This document shows, in pieces, positions 34,887-44,347 of a stretch of 64,000 nucleotides of DNA. The position numbers and the translations under genes were made by a program. This DNA comes from Rhizobium sp. GN54 (lineage in GTDB: Bacteria; Pseudomonadota; Alphaproteobacteria; Rhizobiales; Rhizobiaceae). Under the pieces are notes generated by a model. The model did no database searches. It worked only from the letters and a program-made list of their open reading frames with translations, and was not told the origin of the DNA. Each line of letters begins with the position of its first letter. Positions within the stretch are counted from its first letter, which is position 1. Location: assembly GCF_021026345.1 (NCBI RefSeq), contig NZ_JAJNCZ010000011.1:83796-147795 (forward strand), read 5' to 3'.

Positions 34887-35642
34887 ATGCCAATCACTGC
34901 CGCCAACCCCGTCATTTCCGAGCTTCAGGACCGCATCCGGCGGCTTGAAGGCGGAGCTGCGCGCAAGGGCGAGGTGCTGTCGTTCGGAATTGCCGAGATC
35001 GACGCAAAGCTACCCGGTGGTGGGCTGGCCCGCGGCGCCCTGCATGAGGTGGCCGGTGGTGGCGCCGATGCCGTACATGGCGCGGCCGCCGCTCTGTTTG
35101 TCGCCGGAATCGTTGCGCGCACCAAAGGCGACATCCTCTGGTGTCTGACACGGCCGGATCTGTTTGCGCCGGCATTGGCACAGGCGGGCCTTCACCATGA
35201 TCGGGTGATCTATGTCGAGGCCGACCGGGAAGAGGACGTGCTCACGAATTTCGAAGAAGGACTGCGTTTCGGCGGGCTTGGCGCCGTCGTTGCCGAGCTC
35301 GTACGTCTGCCGATGACCGCCTCACGGCGGCTGCAGCTGGCCGCCGAAGCTTCAGGAACGATTGGCATTGCGCTTAGACGATGGAGGCGCCCGACAGAGG
35401 CCGCTGATTTCGGGCAGCCGACGGCGGCCACGACACGATGGCGCATCAGCGTCCTGCCTTCCGAACCGCTTCCCGTGCCGGGCATCGGGCGGGCGCGGTG
35501 GCTGGCGGAATTGATCAGAGCAAGGGCGGGAGAAGCCGCAGAATTTGAAATAGGTGCCTGCGATGCCACGGGTCGTATCAGTCTTTCTCCCCACGCTCGC
35601 GACGGACAGGATCAGGCGCGCCGATCCCAGAATTTCGGCTGA
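34887..35642 (+). CDS. imuA: ImuA, SOS mutagenesis accessory protein
   Basis: ImuA is a RecA-like protein that acts with ImuB and DnaE2 in damage-induced mutagenesis. The 251-aa product shows the RecA/SulA-like fold: ELQDRIRRLE, LSFGIAEIDAKLPGGGLARGALHEVAG, GDILWCLTRPDLFAPALAQAGL, VIYVEA, and ASRRLQLAAEASGTIGIALR. A complete Walker A GxxGxGKT is not present, as is usual in ImuA. It is the first gene of the imuA-imuB-dnaE2 operon, downstream of the LexA box, and overlaps imuB by 80 nt. Confidence 0.9.
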   Translation: MPITAANPVISELQDRIRRLEGGAARKGEVLSFGIAEIDAKLPGGGLARGALHEVAGGGADAVHGAAAALFVAGIVARTKGDILWCLTRPDLFAPALAQAGLHHDRVIYVEADREEDVLTNFEEGLRFGGLGAVVAELVRLPMTASRRLQLAAEASGTIGIALRRWRRPTEAADFGQPTAATTRWRISVLPSEPLPVPGIGRARWLAELIRARAGEAAEFEIGACDATGRISLSPHARDGQDQARRSQNFG

Positions 35643-37074
35643 AACACCTGTTGTGGTTGTTTCCCGCAGTGGATCAAAACGCACCGTCTCTGCAATCGAC
35701 GCTGCGGCCTTCAAGGCCGGCGTCCGCATCGGCATGCCCGCCGCCAAAGCCCAGGCGATGATATCCGGCCTGCACATAGTCGATGCCGATCCGGGCGGCG
35801 ACGCCTTGGCGATCGAGCGCCTAGCGCTGTGGATGCTGCGCCAATATACGCCGATTGTTGCCGTGGATCTTCCCGACGGGATAGTCATGGACACGGAAGG
35901 TGCCGACCATCTGCGCGGCGGCGAATTGCCAATGCTGACCGGTCTGGTCAACGCCTTGCGCGACCGCGGCCTTCAAGCACGTGGCGCCATCGCCGACACC
36001 TGGGGCAGCGCCCATGGCATTGCCCGTGCCACGCGGCGCGAGGTGATCATCGTCCCGGTTGGTGAGACCGCCAGAGCCGTCGTCAACTTGCCGATTTCCA
36101 GCCTTCGTCTGCCTCCTGACATCATCGGCGGCCTCGCCGTGCTCGGGTTTCGCACCGTCGGCGAACTGTCGGCAACGCCGCGGGCGCCTTTGGCGCTGCG
36201 TTTTGGGCCGGAGGTCGGCCGCCGGCTCGATCAGATGTTCGGGCGACTTGCTGAACCGATCGACCCCATTCGCACCGCGGACCTGATCGAGGTGGTCCGG
36301 TCGTTCTCCGAGCCGATCGGAGCGGCCGAAACCATCGCCAAATATATTGGCAAGCTGGTGGTCGAACTCTGCGCCGCTTTGGAGACGCGCGGGCAGGGCG
36401 TTCGCCGCGCCGATCTGATTGTCTACCGCGTCGACAACACCTTGCAGTCCCTGCGTGCCGGCACGGCAAAGCCGGTGCGCGATATCCCCCATCTGACAAA
36501 GCTTCTCTGTTCCAGCATCGAGAGGATCGATCCCGGTTTCGGTATCGAAAAGCTGTCCCTTACTGCTACCATGATCGAGCCGTTCGAAGAAAAGCAGTCG
36601 ATCTCCTCACTGGTCGAAGAAACCATCGTCGATGTCACACCGCTGCTCGACAGTTTTGGAAATCGCGGCCAACGCATGTACCGGCTGGCGCCGGTTGAAA
36701 GCGATGTTCCGGAGCGCAATGTCGGGCGCGTTTCTCCCATTGCCGCAAAACTCGGTCAGGCCTGGCCAACCCGCTGGCCCCGGCCAAGCCGGATGCTGGC
36801 GCACCCGGAACGGATCGAGGTGATTGCGCTCACGCCCGACCATCCACCAGCATCCATGACGTGGCGGGGAAAACGCCGGCGCATCAAACGTGGTGACGGG
36901 CCGGAACGGGTGTTCGGCGAGTGGTGGGTGCGTTCCTCCGAGATGGAAGCGGTCAGGGACTATTATTCCGTCGAGGACGAGGACGGCAATCGCTTCTGGG
37001 TCTATCGCTCCGGCGATGGCGTAGATCCCGCGACCGGAACGGCCAAATGGTTCCTGCACGGGATCTATGGCTGA
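35563..37074 (+). CDS. imuB: ImuB, catalytically inactive Y-family polymerase homologue
   Basis: The 503-aa protein is a Y-family polymerase relative that links ImuA and DnaE2 to the beta clamp. It opens with [16 protein letters not shown] where active polymerases have a DxD block, and carries [13 protein letters not shown] where they have SLDE, so the metal-binding acids are lost, as in known ImuB proteins. Helix-hairpin-helix-like [20 protein letters not shown] follows. The ATG at 35563 fits the family N-terminus; a GTG three codons earlier is possible. The stop overlaps the dnaE2 start (TGATG). Confidence 0.92.
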   Translation: MPRVVSVFLPTLATDRIRRADPRISAETPVVVVSRSGSKRTVSAIDAAAFKAGVRIGMPAAKAQAMISGLHIVDADPGGDALAIERLALWMLRQYTPIVAVDLPDGIVMDTEGADHLRGGELPMLTGLVNALRDRGLQARGAIADTWGSAHGIARATRREVIIVPVGETARAVVNLPISSLRLPPDIIGGLAVLGFRTVGELSATPRAPLALRFGPEVGRRLDQMFGRLAEPIDPIRTADLIEVVRSFSEPIGAAETIAKYIGKLVVELCAALETRGQGVRRADLIVYRVDNTLQSLRAGTAKPVRDIPHLTKLLCSSIERIDPGFGIEKLSLTATMIEPFEEKQSISSLVEETIVDVTPLLDSFGNRGQRMYRLAPVESDVPERNVGRVSPIAAKLGQAWPTRWPRPSRMLAHPERIEVIALTPDHPPASMTWRGKRRRIKRGDGPERVFGEWWVRSSEMEAVRDYYSVEDEDGNRFWVYRSGDGVDPATGTAKWFLHGIYG

Positions 37075-40000
37075 TGCGCTACGCCGAGCTCCAGGTCACC
37101 AGTCATTTTTCCTTTTTGCGCGGTGCGTCAGGCTGCGATGAGCTGTTCACTACCGCCAAGGCACTCGGCATCGAGGCACTTGGTATCGTTGATCGCAACA
37201 GCCTCGCCGGGATTGTACGCGCCTGGGAAGCGGCGAAGGAAACCGGTGTCCGCCTCGTCGTCGGCTGCAGGCTCGATCTGACGGACGGCATGTCAATACT
37301 GGTTTACCCGATAGACCGGGCTGCCTATTCGAGGCTTTGTCGGCTTCTGTCGCTCGGCAAAGAGCGGGGCGGCAAGGGCAATTGCATCCTCGATCTGTCG
37401 GATGTCGCCCTTTATGCAGAGGGACTGCTCGCCATCCTGATCCCCGACGAGGCTGATGATGCCTGCGCTGTCCAGCTGCGAAAAGTGAGGGATATCTTTG
37501 GCGACCGCGCCTACATGGCACTGACGCTGCGCCGGCGTCCGAACGATCAGCTGCGCCTGCATGGGCTCAACACGCTGGCGATCCGGCACAAGGTTCGGCC
37601 TGTTGTTACCAACGACGTGCTGTTTCACGAGCCGGGCAGGCGACAGCTGCAGGATGTCGTCACCTGCATTCGACATCGCACGACCATCGACCAGGCCGGA
37701 TTCTTGCGTGAACGGCACGCCGATCGCTTTCTAAAACCGCCCGAGGAGATGCACCGGCTGTTCAGCCGCTATCCGGAGGCGCTCGCCCGTACCCGCGAGA
37801 TTGTCGACCGCTGTCGCTTCGACATGAGCGAGCTGACATACCAATATCCGGAGGAAGCGATCATCCCCGGGCTGACGGCGCAGCAGTCGCTGGAGAAATT
37901 TACCTGGGAGGGCGTGCGCGATCGCTACCCCGAGGGTGTTCCGGATGATGTGGTGAAGACCCTCAACCATGAACTCGATCTGATCCGCAAACTCGACTAC
38001 GCGCCGTATTTCCTGACCGTCTACAGCATCGTCCGCTTTGCGCGATCTCAGGATATTCTCTGCCAGGGTCGGGGAAGTGCTGCCAATTCCGCCGTCTGTT
38101 ATGTGCTGGGGATCACGGCAATCGATCCGGCCGCCAACGATCTGTTGTTTGAGCGCTTTATTTCGGAAGAGCGCAACGAGCCGCCCGATATCGACGTCGA
38201 TTTTGAACATGCCAGGCGCGAAGAGGTCATCCAGTGGATCTACAAGACCTACGGCCGGCAGAAGGCTGCCCTCTGCGCGACCGTCACCCGCTACCGCGCC
38301 AAGGGCGCCCTTCGCGATGTCGGCAAGGTGCTCGGCCTGCCCGAAGACATGATCACGGCGCTGTCGGCCAGCGTCTGGGGCTGGAGCAAGGAGGGCGTCG
38401 GCGAAAAGCAGGTCAGCGAGTTGAATATGAACATGTCCGATCGCCGCCTGCGGCTGACAATCGAGCTGGCGCAGCAGTTGATGGGGGCTCCGCGTCATTT
38501 GGGCCAGCACCCCGGCGGTTTCGTCCTGACCAATGACCGCCTCGACGAATTGGTGCCGATCGAGCAGGCCCGCATGGAGGACCGCCAAACGATCGAATGG
38601 GACAAGGACGATATCGAGGCGCTCAAGTTCATGAAGGTCGATGTGCTGGCCTTGGGCATGCTGACTTGCATGGCCAAGGGTTTTGCCCTTCTGGAAGAGC
38701 ACAAGGCAGTGAAGCTGGATCTGGCGACAATCGAGCAGGAAGACCCGGCGACCTATGCGATGATCCGAAAGGCCGACACGCTCGGCACTTTCCAGATCGA
38801 GTCCCGCGCGCAGATGTCGATGTTGCCGCGGCTGAAACCCCAGACCTATTATGACCTGGTGATCCAGGTGGCGATCGTTCGTCCCGGTCCGATCCAGGGG
38901 GATATGGTCCATCCATACTTGAGACGGCGCGAGGGCAAGGAGGCAGTGGTTTATCCGAAGCCGGAACTGGAGGCCGTGCTTGGCAAGACGCTGGGCGTGC
39001 CGCTGTTTCAGGAGAGCGCGATGAAGGTGGCGATCGTCTGTGCCGGTTTTACCGCCGGCGAGGCCGACGCACTCAGACGCTCGATGGCGACGTTCAAGTT
39101 CACCGGCGGGGTCAGCAAGTTCAAGGACAAGCTTGTCCAGGGCATGGTGAAAAACGGCTACACTGAAGAGTTTGCCGAAAAGACCTTCTCGCAACTTGAG
39201 GGTTTTGGCTCCTATGGCTTTCCGGAGAGCCATGCTGCGTCCTTTGCCCTGATCGCCTACGCCTCCTCCTATATCAAATGCCACTATCCGGATGTGTTCT
39301 GTGCCGCCCTCATCAATGCGCAACCGATGGGGTTCTACGCGCCGGCGCAGATTGTTTCGGATGCTCGGGCCCACGGCGTTGCGATCCGGCCGGTCTGCAT
39401 CAATCGTTCGCGGTGGGATTGCACGCTCGAAGAGATCAGGGGATCCGATGACCATGCCGTGCGGCTCGGTATGCGCTTGGTAAAGGGGCTGCCTGAACAG
39501 GATGCGGCAAAAATCGCGGTGGCGCGTGGCGAGGATCCGTTCGTTTCCGTCGACGATCTGTGGCGGCGTGCCGGCGTTTCGTCGGCCTCTCTGGTCAAGC
39601 TCGCCGAAGCCGATGCGTTCCGGCCCTCTCTCAAACTTGAAAGACGCGATGCGCTATGGGCGATCAAGGCCTTGCGCGATGAACCGCTTCCACTATTCGC
39701 TGCTGCTGCCGATCGTGAGCGGGCGGTGATTGCCGAACAGCAGGAACCGGACGTGACGCTTCGGCAGATGACGGAGGGCGCCAATGTCGTTGAGGACTAC
39801 GGGCATACGGGTGTCACTCTACGAGCCCATCCGGTCAGTTTCCTGCGGGAGGATCTCGGCCGCCGAAACATCGTCACCTGCGCCGAGGCGACAACGGCTC
39901 GTGACGGGCGATGGTTGATGACCGCTGGCCTCGTCCTCGTCCGACAGAAGCCAGGTAGTGCCAAGGGCGTGATGTTCATGACTATCGAGGATGAAACAGG

Positions 40001-40337
40001 TGTCGCCAACGTTGTCGTCTGGCCAAGCCTGTTCGAAAAGCAGCGTCGCGTCGTGCTCGGATCCTCAATGATGGCGATCAACGGCAAGATCCAGCGCGAG
40101 GGCGGCGTCGTGCATCTGGTGGCGCAACGGATGTTCGATCTGACCACAGATCTGGCAAGCCTTGGCGAGCGGGATGGTTTCCGCCTGCCGTCAGGCCGGG
40201 GCGATGAGTTTGCCCATGGTTCACCAGGCAGCCCGGATAGCCGCGAGCGGCCGTCTATGGGTGTGAAGTCGAGGGATTTGTTCGTCCCCGATCTCCATAT
40301 CGACACGCTGAAAGTGAAGAGCAGGAATTTTCACTGA
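37074..40337 (+). CDS. dnaE2: DnaE2, error-prone DNA polymerase III alpha
   Basis: The 1087-aa protein is the second, damage-inducible C-family polymerase that performs translesion synthesis with ImuA/ImuB. The PHP domain opens the protein ([34 protein letters not shown]). The palm motif [16 protein letters not shown] near residue 371 carries the metal-binding Asp residues, with [12 protein letters not shown] before it. Finger and C-terminal OB-fold motifs follow ([42 protein letters not shown]). The ATG at 37074 overlaps the imuB stop by one base; the longer frame from 36921 runs inside imuB and is rejected. It is the last gene of the operon. Confidence 0.96.
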   Translation: MRYAELQVTSHFSFLRGASGCDELFTTAKALGIEALGIVDRNSLAGIVRAWEAAKETGVRLVVGCRLDLTDGMSILVYPIDRAAYSRLCRLLSLGKERGGKGNCILDLSDVALYAEGLLAILIPDEADDACAVQLRKVRDIFGDRAYMALTLRRRPNDQLRLHGLNTLAIRHKVRPVVTNDVLFHEPGRRQLQDVVTCIRHRTTIDQAGFLRERHADRFLKPPEEMHRLFSRYPEALARTREIVDRCRFDMSELTYQYPEEAIIPGLTAQQSLEKFTWEGVRDRYPEGVPDDVVKTLNHELDLIRKLDYAPYFLTVYSIVRFARSQDILCQGRGSAANSAVCYVLGITAIDPAANDLLFERFISEERNEPPDIDVDFEHARREEVIQWIYKTYGRQKAALCATVTRYRAKGALRDVGKVLGLPEDMITALSASVWGWSKEGVGEKQVSELNMNMSDRRLRLTIELAQQLMGAPRHLGQHPGGFVLTNDRLDELVPIEQARMEDRQTIEWDKDDIEALKFMKVDVLALGMLTCMAKGFALLEEHKAVKLDLATIEQEDPATYAMIRKADTLGTFQIESRAQMSMLPRLKPQTYYDLVIQVAIVRPGPIQGDMVHPYLRRREGKEAVVYPKPELEAVLGKTLGVPLFQESAMKVAIVCAGFTAGEADALRRSMATFKFTGGVSKFKDKLVQGMVKNGYTEEFAEKTFSQLEGFGSYGFPESHAASFALIAYASSYIKCHYPDVFCAALINAQPMGFYAPAQIVSDARAHGVAIRPVCINRSRWDCTLEEIRGSDDHAVRLGMRLVKGLPEQDAAKIAVARGEDPFVSVDDLWRRAGVSSASLVKLAEADAFRPSLKLERRDALWAIKALRDEPLPLFAAAADRERAVIAEQQEPDVTLRQMTEGANVVEDYGHTGVTLRAHPVSFLREDLGRRNIVTCAEATTARDGRWLMTAGLVLVRQKPGSAKGVMFMTIEDETGVANVVVWPSLFEKQRRVVLGSSMMAINGKIQREGGVVHLVAQRMFDLTTDLASLGERDGFRLPSGRGDEFAHGSPGSPDSRERPSMGVKSRDLFVPDLHIDTLKVKSRNFH

Positions 40338-40377
40338 AAAATGCTCAAACCGGGCGTGTCGAGGGAGCGCATGCACC

Positions 40378-41196
40378 TCAAAAACCGCTTTGATCCTCAG
40401 GCGTAGAGACTTGGGATGCGGCGGCAATAGTTTTCGGCGTTGCCTTCGGAAAAGGGTGAGCTGGAACTGGAAGCGAAGCGAGGCGCGCTTCTGTCTCCGG
40501 CGAGACGTGACAGCGCAGACCTGAGACTGGCCCGATGCCATACCGGGCAAAGTAAGGCCTTATGAGGTCGTAGCCACGCTGGTCGCCTGACTGAAAGTGA
40601 CGGAAAATCCAGTAGGCGATCAAATCCGCCATCTGAATCAGGCGCGATGCCTTCGAATCCAGAAAAAGCGGGACTTCAGCAAAGTTGCGAAGTTGGCCGT
40701 TGGCATGCCCCACGTGCTTAAACACATGAGAAAGGGTTTGGATTTTCTCCTCATAGTTGCTCTTGTCGAGGATGACCAAGCCGCGCTGGGGGTTCTTTTT
40801 CTTATAAAGCGTCTTCAGATAGTCATCAAAACACGAAGCCACCTCTTCGAAGCTCCGAGCCAGAATATCGTTCGGAGAGAAGAGCTTCTTTTCGATGACG
40901 CAGGCATAGACCTTCAACTGCAATTGCTTGTCTGCCAGTAGCGACAGGATATCGACGACGGCTTGAACTCTGTCGTTGGGAGGCACACCTTTCCAGGTAC
41001 CGTTGCCCGAGCGCATTGGGTTTCCATGGAACTCGATTTCTCGAGGATTGGTCGAGCTGAAGCGCGCCGCTACAGGATCTATCTGGGCTTCCAGCCAATG
41101 CGTTTGGCGCTCGAATATGCTAAAGCCTGCAAGGACAAAGAAGTCGGAGCTTGGATCATGCGAGTGACCAGACTCGTCGAGATATAGTAGATGCAA
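40378..41196 (-). CDS. DUF3800 domain protein
   Basis: The 272-aa product has the DUF3800 signature: LLYLDESGHSH at the very N-terminus, EIEFHGNPMRSGNG, GLVILDKSNYEE, and EVPLFLDSKASRLIQMADLIAYWIFR in the C-terminal half. The acidic residues in these blocks suggest an RNase H-like metal site, but no activity is established; such genes often occur near mobile or defence loci. The start is TTG at 41196 with AGGGGG just upstream. This choice keeps the coding region clear of the terminator hairpin at 41214-41239, which a start at 41229 or 41265 would include. It converges on dnaE2. Confidence 0.85.
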   Translation of the reverse strand: MHLLYLDESGHSHDPSSDFFVLAGFSIFERQTHWLEAQIDPVAARFSSTNPREIEFHGNPMRSGNGTWKGVPPNDRVQAVVDILSLLADKQLQLKVYACVIEKKLFSPNDILARSFEEVASCFDDYLKTLYKKKNPQRGLVILDKSNYEEKIQTLSHVFKHVGHANGQLRNFAEVPLFLDSKASRLIQMADLIAYWIFRHFQSGDQRGYDLIRPYFARYGIGPVSGLRCHVSPETEARLASLPVPAHPFPKATPKTIAAASQVSTPEDQSGF

Positions 41197-41213
41197 CGAA
41201 TCCCCCTGAAACG

Positions 41214-41239
41214 AAAAAGCGGACCGCATGCGGTCCGCT
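41214..41239 (-). terminator. Perfect palindrome with T-run, minus-strand terminator
   Basis: A 22-bp perfect palindrome (41218-41239, centre GCATGC, arms AGCGGACCGCA) is followed on the minus strand by TTTTT. It would stop a leftward transcript arriving from beyond 41240 and insulate the DUF3800 gene that starts 18 nt later. Confidence 0.75.
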
Positions 41240-41333
41240 CCAATTCGGTAAGCCGAGTGAAACAATCGTTCAACGCACCGACGGATCAGCGCTCTCGACT
41301 ATGCTCAATATATATCGGTTACGCGTCGGCTTT

Positions 41334-41531
41334 TCAAGAGGCGGCTCCGCATGGCTCACAATCGCAGACGTCCAGCATTTGCGGCCTCACCTCGTCTGTG
41401 ATCCGCCTCCAGCAGTTATGGGCATCGAGTCTGACCTGATGACCGGATCGAAAAGAAGATAGCATCAGGTACCCGAAGGCTACAAAAAGTTCCGCATCAG
41501 CACGATCGTTGTTTGTCGAAGGCAGGTCCAT
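41334..41531 (-). CDS. Possible small protein, unknown
   Basis: A 65-aa frame from ATG 41531 reads MDLPSTNNDRADAELF then VAFGYLMLSSFRSGHQ, DAHNCWRRI and a CDCEPC end. Residue use is protein-like and a minus-strand terminator follows at 41214-41239, which would otherwise lack a gene. The upstream GGGA is a weak ribosome-binding site. The frame remains open to 41687 but that part is Arg/Ser-rich and unlikely. No family recognised. Confidence 0.35.
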   Translation of the reverse strand: MDLPSTNNDRADAELFVAFGYLMLSSFRSGHQVRLDAHNCWRRITDEVRPQMLDVCDCEPCGAAS

Positions 41532-41724
41532 CGAGGCGTCCCAATCCCGCTCTTGATGGATGGCTTCCTGGTCCGGCCCCGGATCTCCGTCGATCAACCC
41601 GCTGACGGGGTCCGCTAGCAAGCTGCCGCCGCTTCGGCTTTGCCTTCGCGGTGATCGCGACCGGTTCCGGACACTGACGGGAGCCATCGAGCGGGAATGG
41701 CCCGCTCCAAAGATGGAGCCTCAG

Positions 41725-41901
41725 ATGAACACCGATCTTTCTCTTGCGCAAAACCACGCCTTCCAGCTTTCCCGCACCCTGATGGTTCCGGTCACACTGT
41801 TCAGGTCCGGCGACGAGTTCGGCGTTCTGCCGAGCGACGAACTCGACGATGAAGACGATCTGGAGATCGTGCATGAATTTCATCCCTGGCCGGCTCATTG
41901 A
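41725..41901 (+). CDS. Small acidic protein, unknown
   Basis: The 58-aa product (MNTDLSLAQNHAFQLSRT, then VPVTLFRSGDEFGVLPSDE and an acidic DDEDDLEIVHEF stretch) looks like a real small protein of rhizobial plasmids. GATGGAGCC precedes the ATG. It is the first + strand gene of the block that continues to the DUF3991/Toprim gene. Function unknown. Confidence 0.6.
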   Translation: MNTDLSLAQNHAFQLSRTLMVPVTLFRSGDEFGVLPSDELDDEDDLEIVHEFHPWPAH

Positions 41902-42121
41902 GCCGGCATTTTCCTCTCCTTGATGCCGCTTGCGCGCGGCAGGCGACAAGGGAAGCTTCGCCGCGCCGTGGCACCGACAGGAGGTGCCAAGCTGCAGATC
42001 AGCAGGTTGCCATGGCGCGCCCTTGCCTCCTTTGCTCTTCGCGGACCGCCGGGAACGGTCCGCAAATTGCGGGAAGAATGGATCTGGAGAGAAGGGCGGC
42101 GCCAAGAGCGCCGGGAAAATA

Positions 42122-43084
42122 ATGGAGAAACAGAAACTGGAAGAACTTCGGGACCGTGTCCCGTGCGCAGCCGTGTTGGAACAGTCTGGCTTTTCCATCG
42201 ATGTCAAGGAAAGCACCCGCAAGGCAGTAAAATACCGGCGCGGTGCGGAAATCGTCATCGTCATCCATGAGGGGCGGGGATGGTTTGATCCACTGTCCGA
42301 CGCGAAAGGCGATGTCTTCGGTCTCATGGAGCATCTGGACGGCGTGACCTTTGTCGAAGCGCTCAATCGGGTGGCGGATCTCGTCGGGGTCATCGCCAGG
42401 GATCCTGTCTGGTCTCGTGCGGTCCAAAAGCCCGCTTATAGCACATCCGTCCCGGAACGCTGGACCTCACGACGTAAGCCGTGGCAGGGATCCATGACTT
42501 GGCGCTATCTGCACACCGAGCGCCGCCTGCCGGTAACCATCATTCAAGAGGCCATCCGAAGGGACGCTCTTAGAGAAGGCCCTTATGGCAGCATGTGGGC
42601 CGCGCATGTCGATGGCGATGGCGCTGTCACCGGCTGGGAGGAGCGCGGTCCCGACTGGCGCGGCTTTTCGACAAGCGGTTCTAAAATCCTGTTTCGCCTT
42701 GGTTCCTCCGACGCCTTGCGTCTTTGCGTCACCGAAGCGGCGATCGACGCCATGAGCCTTGCGGCATTCGAGGGACTTCGCGAGGGGAGCGTCTATCTCA
42801 GCACCGGCGGTGGTTGGTCGCCCGCGACGGACGCCGCGGTCCGTAAGCTGGCCGCGCGTCGCGGTGCTGTTCTGGTCGCGGCTACGGACGCCAATAGCCA
42901 AGGCGAGACCTTTGCCGGCCGCCTCCGTGAGATCGCTGATGAGGTGGGCCGTGACTGGCTGCGCCTGAAGCCGCCGGCCGAGGACTGGAATGAAGCGCTG
43001 AAAGCGCGGGAGAAAGAAAAGAGGGAGAGAAGAATGGACACAAGCCGAGGCCTGCCGCAGTCGCGCCGCCCGCATCAAGGATGA
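42122..43084 (+). CDS. DUF3991 and TOPRIM domain protein
   Basis: The 320-aa protein has a DUF3991-type N-terminal part (LEELRDRVPCAAVLEQSGF, GRGWFDPLSDAKGDVFGLM) and a TOPRIM core near residues 195-275: LCVTEAAIDAMSLAAFEG supplies the Glu, VLVAATDANSQGE the Asp site. Such proteins are primase- or topoisomerase-like and common on conjugative plasmids; a role in priming the incoming strand is a reasonable guess. The start ATG lies 8 nt after a hairpin (CGGCGC/GCGCCG, 42097-42113) like those before ardC and DUF736. The upstream in-frame region to 41930 is not protein-like. Confidence 0.82.
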   Translation: MEKQKLEELRDRVPCAAVLEQSGFSIDVKESTRKAVKYRRGAEIVIVIHEGRGWFDPLSDAKGDVFGLMEHLDGVTFVEALNRVADLVGVIARDPVWSRAVQKPAYSTSVPERWTSRRKPWQGSMTWRYLHTERRLPVTIIQEAIRRDALREGPYGSMWAAHVDGDGAVTGWEERGPDWRGFSTSGSKILFRLGSSDALRLCVTEAAIDAMSLAAFEGLREGSVYLSTGGGWSPATDAAVRKLAARRGAVLVAATDANSQGETFAGRLREIADEVGRDWLRLKPPAEDWNEALKAREKEKRERRMDTSRGLPQSRRPHQG

Positions 43085-43222
43085 AGCTGCGCCCGGCTTT
43101 GCCGGCCCTTGACCCGGGCGGAACACGCTGCGGCTTGAGGGGAGGGGTCAAGAAGGACTGAAGAGGATGGTGAGGCAGGGCAGCGCCGCACTTCGGTTCG
43201 GACAGGGCCAAAGGAGCCGCCA

Positions 43223-43831
43223 ATGAGCACCCCTTCCGCAATCCGTAAAGTCTACCAGGGCATCACTGAGCGCCATCAGATGTTCCGAATGTTCGATCGG
43301 CATGCACAGCGTCCTCACCGTTTCGAGGGTAACGCGAGCGCGCTTTATGCTGGCGAGTGGTTTGAAATCACCGAGCGTGCACATGATTACATGTACGAGA
43401 TCCTGCCGCCGTTGTGGATCCGGGGCTCGATGTTCGCAATGCGGGAATTCCTGATCGGATCCGTCACATCGGTATTTTTTGCGTTGCGGATCGACGGGGT
43501 CATTCGTTACTTCCATAGCTATTGTGATCTCTCCGACCGTGGGTCTGTGGAAGACATGCGACTGGCGATCATCGAGCGGGAGACGCGCCCGGTGAGAGCG
43601 ATGACGCGGGACGAACGCCTCGAGCACATCTGGAGCGCCACGGCGGACGCCTATCGCGGCTATTCCGATGAAACTGCCGCGCAGTATCTGCCGGGCCAGC
43701 GCGTCATCGCTCTCTACACAGGGGCTGGAGCTACCAGGTTAAAGCTTCTCGACGACCTGACCGACGACGAGATCGCCACCAAACTGCCCGTCCAACTGCG
43801 CCGTATTCCCGATGCGGCAGCCGCAGCGTGA
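43223..43831 (+). CDS. DUF1419-like protein of rhizobial plasmids
   Basis: The 202-aa product reads IRKVYQGITERHQMFRMFDRHAQRPHRF, YAGEWFEITERAHDYMYEILPPLW, GSMFAMREFLIGSVTSVFFAL. I associate this with DUF1419, a family found almost only on Rhizobiales plasmids, of unknown function. No membrane segment or catalytic motif is clear. AAGGAG precedes the ATG by 6 nt. Its 3' end is followed by the DUF3085-like gene 13 nt downstream, so the two are probably co-translated. Confidence 0.75.
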   Translation: MSTPSAIRKVYQGITERHQMFRMFDRHAQRPHRFEGNASALYAGEWFEITERAHDYMYEILPPLWIRGSMFAMREFLIGSVTSVFFALRIDGVIRYFHSYCDLSDRGSVEDMRLAIIERETRPVRAMTRDERLEHIWSATADAYRGYSDETAAQYLPGQRVIALYTGAGATRLKLLDDLTDDEIATKLPVQLRRIPDAAAAA

Positions 43832-43844
43832 GGGGATGGGCGCC

Positions 43845-44246
43845 ATGCTGTCCTTTCCGATTGAATCCGTGCGGGCGGTGATCGCCCGCGGTCGCGCCGA
43901 TGCAGAAGCCAATGGCGGCTCTCGCAATCCCCACTATGGCCTTCAGCCCGGGCGCGACGAACGGCCAGGTCTATGGCTGGTCGGTGACCACGGTGTTTAC
44001 TTGTGCTCGAACGGTGCATTGCCGGATGGCGAAAAGCCGTTCGTCGCTTACGCACTCGAATGCGATCCTCGCACGAACGACGACTGGTTCGAGGTCAAAC
44101 GTAAGACCTTCGGGGGAGATGACGGCGTCGAATTCATCGATGCCGAGCAACTGGAGGCGATGATCGCTGCCACCCCCAATGCGAGGCACCTCGGCATCAC
44201 CTTCGATGATGACTCGATGGAGCTCTTCATCATCGAGTGGTCGTAA
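43845..44246 (+). CDS. DUF3085-like protein
   Basis: The 133-aa product begins LSFPIESVRAVIARGRADAE and continues GLWLVGDHGVYLCSNGALP and FVAYALECDP, which matches what I know of DUF3085. The acidic C-terminus (GITFDDDSMELFIIEW) is typical. Function unknown. The ATG at 43845 has GAGGGG 9 nt upstream; the ATG at 43836 would leave no spacer. It lies between the DUF1419-like gene and the large helicase gene, all on the + strand. Confidence 0.72.
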   Translation: MLSFPIESVRAVIARGRADAEANGGSRNPHYGLQPGRDERPGLWLVGDHGVYLCSNGALPDGEKPFVAYALECDPRTNDDWFEVKRKTFGGDDGVEFIDAEQLEAMIAATPNARHLGITFDDDSMELFIIEWS

Positions 44247-44347
44247 CGTCCCCGCCGCAGCGGGATCTTCAACATCAATCAGCGTCCGTTCGCCGCCGAA
44301 CTCCACCGGCGGAACGATGACGCGCGCTTTCACAAGGAGTTTGTATC

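Noticed and set aside
36921..37073. Upstream extension of dnaE2
   Set aside because: Lies wholly inside imuB in another frame; the family N-terminus begins at 37074.
37731..39455. 574-codon minus-strand frame
   Set aside because: Antisense to dnaE2; a shadow of its GC-rich third codon positions.
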